A stretch of DNA of 64,000 nt from an uncultured Bacteroidales bacterium (lineage in GTDB: Bacteria > Bacteroidota > Bacteroidia > Bacteroidales > UBA932), in assembly GCA_944326305.1 (NCBI GenBank), contig CALVDL010000010.1, positions 1 through 64,000 of the forward strand. The letters are read 5' to 3'. The translations under genes and the position numbers were made by a program. The first letter of the stretch is position 1. Each line of letters begins with the position of its first letter. Positions 34,782 to 42,936 of the stretch are shown piece by piece. Below the pieces are notes generated by a model. The model was not told the origin of the DNA, ran no database searches, and was given only the letters and a program-made list of their open reading frames with translations.

Positions 34782-37592
34782 ATGAGAAATACCATTGTCA
34801 TATTCGTATCGGCTCTGGCATGGGCCGCATTGTCCCTCTCCCCTGCCTCCGCACAGGAGAAGGCAGAGATAGAAGGATATGTGCTTGAAGCCGGAAGCGG
34901 GACCCCCGTGGACTATGCATGGGTATTCCTGCCTGCTTCCGGACAGTACGCCATGACGGACGAGAAGGGCTTTTTCTCCATGCAGGAAGTGGATCCGGGG
35001 AAAGTCGGCATACAGATACAGTACGTGGGATTGAATACGGTAGACACACTTGTCACTGTGCTTCCGGGGAAAGTCAACGAGTTCATGTTCCGGATGCAGC
35101 CCTCCGACTTCCGTATGGAAGAGGTGGTGGTGACGGCGACGAGGAACAAGGCCGGGGAGTCCACCGCATCTACCATCAACCGCCAGGCGATCGACCATAT
35201 GCAGGCGTCCTCCCTTACGGACGTGATGCAGCTGCTTCCGGGATCTGCCATGTCGAATTCCGACCTGGGCAGTCCCAATGTTCTGAGCATAAGGAGTATA
35301 GACGGTTCTGCGGCCAACAGCCTCGGGACAGCCCTCATTATAGACGGCGACCAGCAGTCCAACAACGCCAACCTGCAGGTGATGTCCCCGACCTCGAACG
35401 GTTCTACCTCGAACCCGCTCTATTTCCAGAATACCGCCAACAGCGCGGGCGGTGTCGATACCAGGACCGTCTCCCTTGACAACGTGGAGTCTGTCGAGGT
35501 TATACGCGGAATCCCTTCAGCCGAATACGGGGACCTGACCGCCGGAGCCGTAATCGTGAAGTCCAAGACAGGGCAGACCCCGCTGAACATCAAGTTCAGC
35601 GCACGTCCGGAGCAGTACCAGGGGTCGGTTGCCAAGGGTATACGCCTCGGGGAAAAGGGAGGTACGCTGAACCTCAGCGGGGATTACCTCTACACCATCA
35701 AGCGCCCGATAGAGTCATACTGGAACTACCGCCGCTTCACCGCCTCCGGCATCTGGTCGAAGATGTGGGGCGACAGGCTGAGCACGAAGACCACCCTGAA
35801 CATGTTCTACGGTATGGACCGGCGCACCGGCAACCCGGACAACAATGCCCGCGAACTCGTCGAGGAGGGACGGGACCTCGGGTTCAAACTGAACACGACC
35901 GGCACGGTGTCCGTGAACGCAGGATGGCTCAAGACCATAGAATACGGCCTGTACGGGAGCTATACCGACAGGCACTCCTACAAGTCCGAGATAATAAGCG
36001 GAGCCAGCGGGCTCTACTCCACGTCCACCGTTGACGGGTCCGTGACCTCCAGCCATCAGGGCGTGCATATATTTGACAATGAAGGAAACGAGATAACCAA
36101 CCTCCTTCCGGGGACAGAGGACGCCTATGTCACCTTCCTTCCGGATTCCTACAGGTCTGAATACAACATTTTCGGCAAGGAGATCTACGGCAATGCAAAG
36201 GTCAAGGCCGTCCTCTACAAGACCTGGGGAGAGAAGACCTCCAACAGGATAATCGCCGGTGCGGAATACAGGATAGAAGGGAACCGCGGTGCAGGGAAAG
36301 TCTATGACAATGATTCCCCTCCGTCCCCGGGCAGCGGCTTCAGCTCGGACAGGATCCGCCATTACTACGACATCCCGTTCATCAACAGGGTGAGCGCCTA
36401 TGTGGAGGATACCTACAGCCAGAAGATAGGGCGGCGGGACCTGATAGTTTCAGCTGGCCTCCGGTTCGACCATATAAACGGGAAGCAGGCCCTTGCACCG
36501 CGTATCAATGCGTCTTTCGAGGTCCTTCCGGATGTACTTTCCGTCCGCGGCGGGTACGGTATCACGGCCAAGGCCCCGACCCTGCTCTACCTCTATCCGG
36601 AGAACGGGTATTTCGACATGCCCCTTTTCGCCAGTACATCGTCTTCAGATCCGGCCGAGAACCTGGTGATAACCAAGACCAATGTCTATTCCGCCGGGAA
36701 TCCGGACCTCGAGATAGAAAAGAACATGAAATCCGAAGCCGGGATAGACCTCACCATTGCCGGGAGGTATACCATGGCGCTCACAGGCTATTACGAAAGA
36801 TGCGGCAACGGCTATTCCCTCGCCAGGGACATAGACTGTTTCCATTTGGTGGAATACCCTGTGTACAAAGTGCTTGAGGAGAACCCTGGCAGCCTTCCCA
36901 CACTCACCCTCGACAGGACTTACAAGGTATGGCAGAGCATATACAAGCCTTCCAACACTGCCGTGAACAGCAAATACGGTGTGGAGATGGAGATGGACCT
37001 GGGCCGTTTCGACGCCATCAGGACGTCGTTCTACCTGAGCGGGGCGTGGATGAGGGAGAGCAGCACAAGCAGCGGCTATTCGTTCAGTACGCTCACTCCT
37101 ACGGGCGGGATAGAGGGACATGGCGGGATATATGCCCCTGGCAGGATAACGGATTACCGGGAGAGGATGGTCGCGACCCTGAGGATGACGCACAATATCC
37201 CGAAGATAGGCTTTGCCGTCACCCTTACGACGCAGTTCACACCTATAGACAGGTTCTGGTCAAGGTACGGCAGCGACATGTTTGTCAAATACCTCTCCAT
37301 GGATGACGGCAAAGTCTATGATTTCGATCCGTCCATGGCTGATGATCCGGAGTTCAGCTACCTGTTCGAGAACATTGCCTCCAACCGGGAGACCGTTGAA
37401 AGCCGCGTGCCGACCCTTTATTTCAACCTGACCCTCACAAAAGAGATAGGGAAGCTGATGAGGTTCTCTTTCTTTGCGAACAACGCACTGTACAGCAGGC
37501 CGATATACCAGTCGACCAAGAATCCGACCACCCTGATTGAGCTCGGTAACGACATATTCTTCGGGTTTGACCTGTCGGTGTCAATAAAATAA
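34782..37592 (+). CDS. TonB-dependent receptor with carboxypeptidase-regulatory-like domain, no SusD partner
   Basis: The 936-residue outer-membrane receptor has a signal peptide ending at SASAQ-like PASAQ (about 25) and a carboxypeptidase-regulatory-like domain (about 28-105). The TonB-box region is MEEVVVTATRNKAGES, the plug runs about 120-235 (VMQLLPGSAM, VEVIRGIPSAEYGDLTAGAVIVKS), and a barrel ends FGFDLSVSIK. The EVVVTATRN form belongs to the FhuA/Cir-like receptors rather than SusC. It follows a protease gene by 46 bases and precedes DUF4876 and barrel genes after a repeat-bearing gap. Candidate cargo is a peptide, metal chelate or cofactor. Confidence 0.92.
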   Translation: MRNTIVIFVSALAWAALSLSPASAQEKAEIEGYVLEAGSGTPVDYAWVFLPASGQYAMTDEKGFFSMQEVDPGKVGIQIQYVGLNTVDTLVTVLPGKVNEFMFRMQPSDFRMEEVVVTATRNKAGESTASTINRQAIDHMQASSLTDVMQLLPGSAMSNSDLGSPNVLSIRSIDGSAANSLGTALIIDGDQQSNNANLQVMSPTSNGSTSNPLYFQNTANSAGGVDTRTVSLDNVESVEVIRGIPSAEYGDLTAGAVIVKSKTGQTPLNIKFSARPEQYQGSVAKGIRLGEKGGTLNLSGDYLYTIKRPIESYWNYRRFTASGIWSKMWGDRLSTKTTLNMFYGMDRRTGNPDNNARELVEEGRDLGFKLNTTGTVSVNAGWLKTIEYGLYGSYTDRHSYKSEIISGASGLYSTSTVDGSVTSSHQGVHIFDNEGNEITNLLPGTEDAYVTFLPDSYRSEYNIFGKEIYGNAKVKAVLYKTWGEKTSNRIIAGAEYRIEGNRGAGKVYDNDSPPSPGSGFSSDRIRHYYDIPFINRVSAYVEDTYSQKIGRRDLIVSAGLRFDHINGKQALAPRINASFEVLPDVLSVRGGYGITAKAPTLLYLYPENGYFDMPLFASTSSSDPAENLVITKTNVYSAGNPDLEIEKNMKSEAGIDLTIAGRYTMALTGYYERCGNGYSLARDIDCFHLVEYPVYKVLEENPGSLPTLTLDRTYKVWQSIYKPSNTAVNSKYGVEMEMDLGRFDAIRTSFYLSGAWMRESSTSSGYSFSTLTPTGGIEGHGGIYAPGRITDYRERMVATLRMTHNIPKIGFAVTLTTQFTPIDRFWSRYGSDMFVKYLSMDDGKVYDFDPSMADDPEFSYLFENIASNRETVESRVPTLYFNLTLTKEIGKLMRFSFFANNALYSRPIYQSTKNPTTLIELGNDIFFGFDLSVSIK

Positions 37593-37639
37593 TTCCGGTA
37601 TGGACTGTTCGTCATCCCGGACGCAGGATTCCCCACCCT

Positions 37640-37816
37640 GTTTTCGACCGGACAAGCTTTTCTGTCATTTCGACCGAATGGGCTTTCCTGTCATTTCGAC
37701 CGAACGGAGTGAGTGGAGAAATCTGCCGGAGAAGTGAGAATAAACAGATCCCTCGACTTCGCTCGGGACGACAGGAGTACGTTCAGGACGACAGAAAGAC
37801 GTTCAGGATGACAGAA
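37640..37816. repeat. REP-like intergenic repeat cluster
   Basis: This fills most of the 302-base gap between the receptor and DUF4876 genes. TGTCATTTCGACCGAA occurs twice exactly (37663-37678 and 37689-37704), with a degenerate copy before them (TTTTCGACCGGACAAG). GTGGAGAAATCTGCCGG follows. The inverted counterpart is AGATCCCTCGACTTCGCTC then GGGACGACAG (about 37746-37774), and two CAGGAYGACAG copies end the block. Such CATTTCGACCGAA...GGAGAAATCT units are a familiar intergenic repeat in Bacteroidota genomes. No gene is seen here. Confidence 0.8.
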
Positions 37817-37894
37817 GGAAAATATAAAAAACAAATTGGTTTGATTGAATAAAGATATTGATTATCTGAACAATACAATAAAAAAGGAAGTTTT

Positions 37895-39133
37895 ATGAAA
37901 AGATTGATGATGATTGTTTCTGCCGCGGCATCGGTGATGCTCCTGCAGACATCCTGCGAGCAAGGGACGGACAACGGAAGCACCGTATCCGTAAATATAG
38001 AGGTCGTAGCCGCTGAAGGGGTCGAGGTCCCGACGGGCACGGTATTCGACGTGACGGTGACCAATTATGACACGAGGACAGAGCAGACGGCCAGTACGGA
38101 CGAATCCGGCAAGGTGTCTGTCAGCGGCCTTGTGATGGGGCGCTATACAGTGACGGCCACCGCCTCCGTCTCCGTCGAGGGAGTGACAAGCCTCTATACA
38201 GGTACACAGTCGAATGTGAATGTGCTTGAGGACGGGATGACCATAACCGTTCCGGTCAGCGTGACGGAAAGCTCCCAGCTCGTGATAAAGGAGATGTACT
38301 ACGGGTTCAGCAAGAATGCCGCAGGAAGCAACTATATCCATGACCAGTTCATCGAAATCTACAACAACAGCGACGAGACCGTCTACGCGGACGGGCTCTG
38401 TATCGGCAATCTGATGCCTGAGGTTGCTACCGGGCTGGCGAACTACAACTGGGGCGTGGACACCCAGGAGTACTGCCTCCTTTCAAGGGTGCTGAAGGTC
38501 CCTGGAAATGTCGGGGACAACAACTATCCGGTGGCCCCGGGCGAGTCTATCCTCCTGTGCAAATGGGCAAAGAACCATCAGGCGGAGGACGGGAATCCGC
38601 TCTCTCCTGTGGACCTCTCCGGCGGGGAATTCGAGTACTACTACCCGGAAGGCCCGCAGCAGGACGAGTCTGCCGTCAACCTTGAACTTGCATACAGCCG
38701 TACCGAGAGCGCCTATACCCAGTGGACCACTAGCTTCAACGGCTGGGCGTATGCCATTTTCTTCCCTGAGGACGGGGACTTCGACGAGGCCAACCAGCTG
38801 AGGGAACTGAACAATGGCGTAATGTATTCATACCCTGTAAAGGCGGACAGGATACTTGATGCCGTGGAGTGTGTACGTGACGAGACCCAGGTGGCCAACA
38901 AGAGGGTGCCTGACGTCCTTGATTCAGGCGCCATATGGCTTACCGACGAGAACGGGGAGGCGGCAACGGGCCTTGGCCGCTCTATAGTCCGTAAAGTCTC
39001 ATCTACCCTTGAGGACGGCAGGGTCATACTCCAGGACACCAACAATTCATCCAGCGACTTCGAATGCATGACGGCACAGGCCCGCAGATACAATGCCGGA
39101 ATCCCGTCATGGAACACCTGGGCATCACGTTAA
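37895..39133 (+). CDS. DUF4876 lipoprotein
   Basis: The 412-residue lipoprotein has Cys21 in LLQTSC. A beta-sandwich N-terminal domain (about 28-125) with GTVFDVTVTNYDTRT is followed by a C-terminal domain (about 130-412). That domain includes LVIKEMYYGFSKNAAGSNYIH and FIEIYNNSDETVYADGLCIG, which resembles a lamin-tail-like fold and is the recognisable core of DUF4876 proteins. Members are often next to a TonB-dependent receptor, as here. Its stop codon overlaps the next start by one base (TAATG), so the two are translationally coupled. It is probably an exposed partner of the receptor in place of SusD. Ligand unknown. Confidence 0.8.
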   Translation: MKRLMMIVSAAASVMLLQTSCEQGTDNGSTVSVNIEVVAAEGVEVPTGTVFDVTVTNYDTRTEQTASTDESGKVSVSGLVMGRYTVTATASVSVEGVTSLYTGTQSNVNVLEDGMTITVPVSVTESSQLVIKEMYYGFSKNAAGSNYIHDQFIEIYNNSDETVYADGLCIGNLMPEVATGLANYNWGVDTQEYCLLSRVLKVPGNVGDNNYPVAPGESILLCKWAKNHQAEDGNPLSPVDLSGGEFEYYYPEGPQQDESAVNLELAYSRTESAYTQWTTSFNGWAYAIFFPEDGDFDEANQLRELNNGVMYSYPVKADRILDAVECVRDETQVANKRVPDVLDSGAIWLTDENGEAATGLGRSIVRKVSSTLEDGRVILQDTNNSSSDFECMTAQARRYNAGIPSWNTWASR

Positions 39134-40686
39134 TGGGAAAAAGGTTTTTCATAGCTTTTCTCCTTGTCCTGCCTTTCTGCTTGTCAGAAGGGCAGGACAA
39201 GGCCGCATCCATCCTGGATCCCGCGGCGCATGAGATGAACTTCGAGAGGCATCTGTGGTTCTCTACGGACAATGCGGCAGGTATGGCCCTCTCCCCGCTT
39301 GACAACTACAGCGTTGTCTCCGCAGGGTACAGGCATACGGAAGGGGATTTCCGTTCGCTGCAGCGGGGGAAATCGGAGAATCTCCTGACATTCAACACCA
39401 ACGGTGCCGTCAGCCTCGGCAGGACTTTCCTTTGGGGTGACTTCACTTTCAGACGGGACGGATGGCAGGATGCACAGTACAACACCAACTGCTTTTTCCT
39501 CGACCCCGACATGCCATACTATGTCGCCGACGACAGGGCCGGGGACTGGACCAGGCAGTCGTATGACATGTCCGTTAAGGCCGCCTTCCCGATGCTGTGG
39601 GACAGGGTGGTGTTCGGTGCGGGGGCAAGCTATCTGGCCTACAAGGGGGCGAAGCAGATAGACCCGCGCGGTGTCCCTATCGGGTATGCCCTGGAAGTTT
39701 CCCCGTCCGTGGCCGTCATAATAGGGGAGGGGCATGCCATAGGGGCTGTGTTCACATACCGGAACATGTTTGAGCGCAGCACATTCAGCAATGTCCAGGG
39801 CTCCAATTCCTCCCCTGTTTTCCTGATGAAGGGGCTGGGGTTCTATTCTTCCGGCTCTGTATCAGGCACGGGAGGTATCTCCCCCTATTTCTATCCCGGG
39901 AACAGCTTCGGAGGATCACTGCAGTATGCCTTCTCCTCCGGGGATGTGCAGGTCCTGGCCGACCTTGGCTTCTACAGCTACAGGAGGGACGCATTCCAGA
40001 ACCCCCAGACCAGGTACAGGATGGGGACTGCCGGCAAGACGGGCTGCAGTGCGGACATCATGGTGATGTGGGGGAGCGATGTGCGCCACAAGCTCACTTT
40101 CGAGGCCCTGTACACTGTCACCAAAGGGACTGAATATCTCCAGGAGAGGGACCAGGATGTCAATACCGATCCGTATAAGGTTCTCGCCGAGCTTGACATG
40201 AGCAGGTACAGGACCCGCAGGGCCTCCGTTACATACGGTATCTTTACAGGTGGCCGGGACAATACATATTCGTGGTATGCCGGGGTGCAGGCCGGGTATG
40301 AAGGCCGCAGCGAGACCTATTTCACTCCCGAGTCGGTCCTGGAATATAACAATGCCGGGGCGGCCCTGTTCGCCAAAAAGAACTTCAGGGCCGGCAAGAC
40401 CTGCCGCATCCTCGTGGCGGCCGATGCCGGATACCGCCTGAATCTCGGCGGAGAATATGACTACAACGGTCCCGACCCGGACCACCGGGTCATAACCGTG
40501 TTCTATGCCAATGAATTCGCGGTCAGCTCCGCCGACTTCTTCAAGGCCGGCCTTGACGCTGTTTTCTCGGTACCTGTGCGCAGTGTCGCCGGGATAAACA
40601 TCGGCGCCTCCTTCGACGGCATGTTCCCGACCGCCGGTGGCGGCAGCCGCTGGGCCGTGTCAGGGGTCCTGTCGGTATTGTTCTGA
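39133..40686 (+). CDS. Outer-membrane beta-barrel protein (DUF6850-like)
   Basis: The frame opens at 39064, but the ATG overlapping the DUF4876 stop gives a clean signal peptide (MGKRFFIAFLLVLPFCLSEG) and 517 residues. The rest shows alternating hydrophobic strands with aromatic girdles: VSAGYRHTEGDF, LGRTFLWGDFTFRRDGWQ, YSWYAGVQAGYEGRSETYF. It ends in a beta-strand with terminal Phe (SGVLSVLF), the usual signal for barrel assembly. No plug or TonB box is present, so it is a porin-like or structural barrel rather than an active receptor. I link it to DUF6850 from recall of the DUF4876 neighbourhood; the family name is less certain than the barrel call. Confidence 0.7.
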   Translation: MGKRFFIAFLLVLPFCLSEGQDKAASILDPAAHEMNFERHLWFSTDNAAGMALSPLDNYSVVSAGYRHTEGDFRSLQRGKSENLLTFNTNGAVSLGRTFLWGDFTFRRDGWQDAQYNTNCFFLDPDMPYYVADDRAGDWTRQSYDMSVKAAFPMLWDRVVFGAGASYLAYKGAKQIDPRGVPIGYALEVSPSVAVIIGEGHAIGAVFTYRNMFERSTFSNVQGSNSSPVFLMKGLGFYSSGSVSGTGGISPYFYPGNSFGGSLQYAFSSGDVQVLADLGFYSYRRDAFQNPQTRYRMGTAGKTGCSADIMVMWGSDVRHKLTFEALYTVTKGTEYLQERDQDVNTDPYKVLAELDMSRYRTRRASVTYGIFTGGRDNTYSWYAGVQAGYEGRSETYFTPESVLEYNNAGAALFAKKNFRAGKTCRILVAADAGYRLNLGGEYDYNGPDPDHRVITVFYANEFAVSSADFFKAGLDAVFSVPVRSVAGINIGASFDGMFPTAGGGSRWAVSGVLSVLF

Positions 40687-40735
40687 ACAGGCTTTTCGCG
40701 CCATTTCGGTTTACCGGGACCATCGAACCCTTTTC

Positions 40736-40773
40736 TGTCGTTTCGACCGGCCGCAGGGAGTGGAGAAATCTGC
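40736..40773. repeat. Degenerate copy of the REP-like repeat
   Basis: TGTCGTTTCGACCGG and, after a short spacer, GGAGTGGAGAAATCTGCC repeat the pattern of the cluster at 37640-37816. The copy lies between the barrel gene and the GH2 gene, directly before a shared terminator. Confidence 0.7.
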
Positions 40774-40783
40774 CTGAAATAAA

Positions 40784-40811
40784 AATCCGGCCCGAAAACT
40801 CGGGCCGGATT
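40784..40811. terminator. Bidirectional terminator between the barrel gene and GH2
   Basis: AATCCGGCCCGA (40784-40795) and TCGGGCCGGATT (40800-40811) form a perfect 12-bp stem with a four-base AAAC loop. A-rich sequence lies on the left and T-rich TGTCTTT on the right, so the hairpin can end transcription from both convergent operons. Confidence 0.85.
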
Positions 40812-40847
40812 GTCTTTACCGGTACTGTCCTGTTCAGGTGACTGTAC

Positions 40848-42680
40848 CTATTTCTCCAGCGATTTGCAGATCCTGTCATTGATTTCCTTCACGCGGTCTT
40901 CCTCCATCTTGATGACCTTGCGGTCGTATGTCATGAAGCCGTTGACCTCGACCTCCACGTCCGTGGTCTGCGTGTATACTGCAGCGGAGAATCCGCGGTC
41001 GATGAGCTTCAGGAGCTGCTCTGCGTATTTTATGTATTCGTCGGTGACCTCCTTAGGGGAACTGAACTGGATGTATCCCCAGTTGCGGTCTGGCTCCCAG
41101 ATGTGGTCTTTCACCACCATGCCGATTCCGCCGTATTCTCCCAGGACAGTAGCCCTCTGGGCATCATACAGGTACATGTCAGGAGCAGGATAGTTGTGCA
41201 GGTCGAGGATGTCCCCGCAGGTGTAGTGGTTTCCGCCGCTGGCAGGGTTTACAGGCCTGGTCGGGTCGTACTGCTTGGTCCACTCTGCGATTTCAGGGGT
41301 CTTGAACTGTCCCCAGGCCTCGTTGAACGGCACCCATACCCCTACGCAAGGGTAGCTGTACAGGCAGTCCATTATCTCTTTCCATTCTTTGCGGTAGCAT
41401 GCCTCGGACTCTGCCGAACGCTTCATCTCGGTGCCGTCGAAATACTTGCGGTTCTGCCACTGCGGGTTCCTGTCGCCGCTCGGCATGTCCTGCCATACGA
41501 TGATGCCGAGCTTGTCGCACCATGTGTACCAGCGTGCCGGCTCCACCTTGATGTGCTTGCGGATCATGTTGAACCCGAAGTCCTTGGTCTTCTTGATGTC
41601 ATATACGAGGGCCTCGTCGCTCGGAGCGGTATAGAGGCCGTCAGGCCACCATCCCTGGTCGAGAGGGCCGAACTGGAAAACAGGCTTGTTGTTGAGCATC
41701 AGCCTTACAATCCCGTCCTTGTCACGGCCAGTGGAATATTTCCTCATGGCTGCGTAGGAAGCCACATTGTCGACAGCCTTGCCTCCCTGGTAGAGGGTCA
41801 CCTTGAGGTCGTAGAGGAACGGCGAGTCAGGGCTCCAGAGCTTCATGTCGGCCGGCATGGAGATCTGTACGGGCTCCCCGTTGATGCTCTTGCCTGAGGA
41901 TATGAGAGTCTGTCCGTCATATACGTTCACCTCCACCATGTCTGCGGCTGATCCCGCTGCAACTGATGGCTCTACTGTCAGGGTCCTCCTGTCGATGTCA
42001 GGGGTTATCTTCAGGCTCTCGAAATGGGTTGCGGCCACCGGCTCGAGCCATACGGTCTGCCAGATTCCGCTTACCGGTGTGTACCAGATCCCGCCAGGTT
42101 TGCTCACCTGCTTGCCTCTCGGCTGGTAGCTCTTGTCGGTAGGGTCCCATACCTTTACCGTGAGGGTGTTCTCACCCTTCTTCACCAGGGCCTGTGTAAT
42201 ATCGAAGGAGAACGGAGTGAAGCCGCCTGTGTGGCTCCCGACCTTGATACCGTTCACCCAAACGTCGGTCTTCCAGTCCACGGCGCCGAAGTTCAGAAGC
42301 ACGTTCTGCCCTTTCCAGTCGGCCGGTACAGTGAATGTCCTTGTATATACGAGCTCCTTGTTCTCGCCCAGCCTCTGGCCCACTCCTGAAAGGGCGGACT
42401 CGATGGCGAAAGGCACCAGGATGTCCCCGTCGGCCTCCCCGGAAGGGAGCGCCTCCCCTTTATTTATAATGGAGTATTCCCAGAGCCCGTTGAGGTTCAT
42501 CCATGAAGTCCTTTCCATGATTGGACGGGGATATTCCGGAAGGACATTGGACGGATCGAGGCTTTCGCCCCACGGGGAAATGATCCGGTCTCCTGCAGGG
42601 GACCAGTCTGCATCGGCTGCGTAGGCCTCCGATGCAATCACTGATGCGCATGCGCACAGTGACAGAAGAATTTTGTTCAT
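40848..42680 (-). CDS. GH2-family glycosidase, complete
   Basis: The ATG at 42680 gives a signal peptide (MNKILLSLCACASVIASEAYA) and 610 residues; the open frame extends upstream into A+T-rich leader. Domains are the sugar-binding jelly-roll (about 45-215, MNLNGLWEYS, GIWQTVWLEP), an Ig-like domain (about 218-312) and a catalytic barrel (about 313-608). The acid/base is Glu454 in VPFNEAWGQF and the nucleophile is Glu515 in VLGEYGGIG. RKHIKVEPARWYTWCDKLG is a typical GH2 barrel segment. It is divergent from a SusC/SusD operon without its own enzymes and may serve it. Specificity (galactosidase, glucuronidase or other) cannot be read from this. Confidence 0.9.
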   Translation of the reverse strand: MNKILLSLCACASVIASEAYAADADWSPAGDRIISPWGESLDPSNVLPEYPRPIMERTSWMNLNGLWEYSIINKGEALPSGEADGDILVPFAIESALSGVGQRLGENKELVYTRTFTVPADWKGQNVLLNFGAVDWKTDVWVNGIKVGSHTGGFTPFSFDITQALVKKGENTLTVKVWDPTDKSYQPRGKQVSKPGGIWYTPVSGIWQTVWLEPVAATHFESLKITPDIDRRTLTVEPSVAAGSAADMVEVNVYDGQTLISSGKSINGEPVQISMPADMKLWSPDSPFLYDLKVTLYQGGKAVDNVASYAAMRKYSTGRDKDGIVRLMLNNKPVFQFGPLDQGWWPDGLYTAPSDEALVYDIKKTKDFGFNMIRKHIKVEPARWYTWCDKLGIIVWQDMPSGDRNPQWQNRKYFDGTEMKRSAESEACYRKEWKEIMDCLYSYPCVGVWVPFNEAWGQFKTPEIAEWTKQYDPTRPVNPASGGNHYTCGDILDLHNYPAPDMYLYDAQRATVLGEYGGIGMVVKDHIWEPDRNWGYIQFSSPKEVTDEYIKYAEQLLKLIDRGFSAAVYTQTTDVEVEVNGFMTYDRKVIKMEEDRVKEINDRICKSLEK

Positions 42681-42716
42681 CAGTAGTGCTATTATTAAGT
42701 TTATAAAAATGGGGCC

Positions 42717-42748
42717 TAAAGATAGGGATAAAATCCCAATGAACCCAA
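42717..42748 (-). promoter_or_regulatory. Candidate promoter of the complete GH2 gene
   Basis: On the minus strand TTG (42748-42746), a 21-base gap and TATCTTTA (42724-42717) approximate the TTG/TAnnTTTG pattern, one base off in the -7 element. It would give a leader of about 30 bases. Confidence 0.35.
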
Positions 42749-42936
42749 TTTCAGCATTGAAAAAAGAAAAACGAAAAAAAATATTTGAACAGAACGGATT
42801 AATTTTTAAATTCGCAGGCTTTGAGAAAATTCTGTTCTTTGCGAGAATGGCGGTTTCCCCCTTGCCATGCAAGATGCTTGCCATTCTTTTTGGAATAAAA
42901 AACTGCGTGTGTTTTTAATTTTATTTTAAGGTTGCC

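Noticed and set aside
35715-36362. A 215-codon minus-strand frame opposite the TonB receptor
   Set aside because: The translation is low-complexity Gly/Val/Pro-rich with no motif; the receptor on the other strand is certain.
37640-37816. CRISPR array suggested by repeated units
   Set aside because: The units are few, of unequal spacing, partly inverted to each other, and match the REP-like intergenic repeats; no cas gene is present. No CRISPR array was seen elsewhere.
42774-42781. A-run upstream of the third susC as a second phase-variable tract
   Set aside because: It lies in a generally A-rich leader over 150 bases from the ATG and not in an identified promoter spacer, so an effect on expression is not supported.
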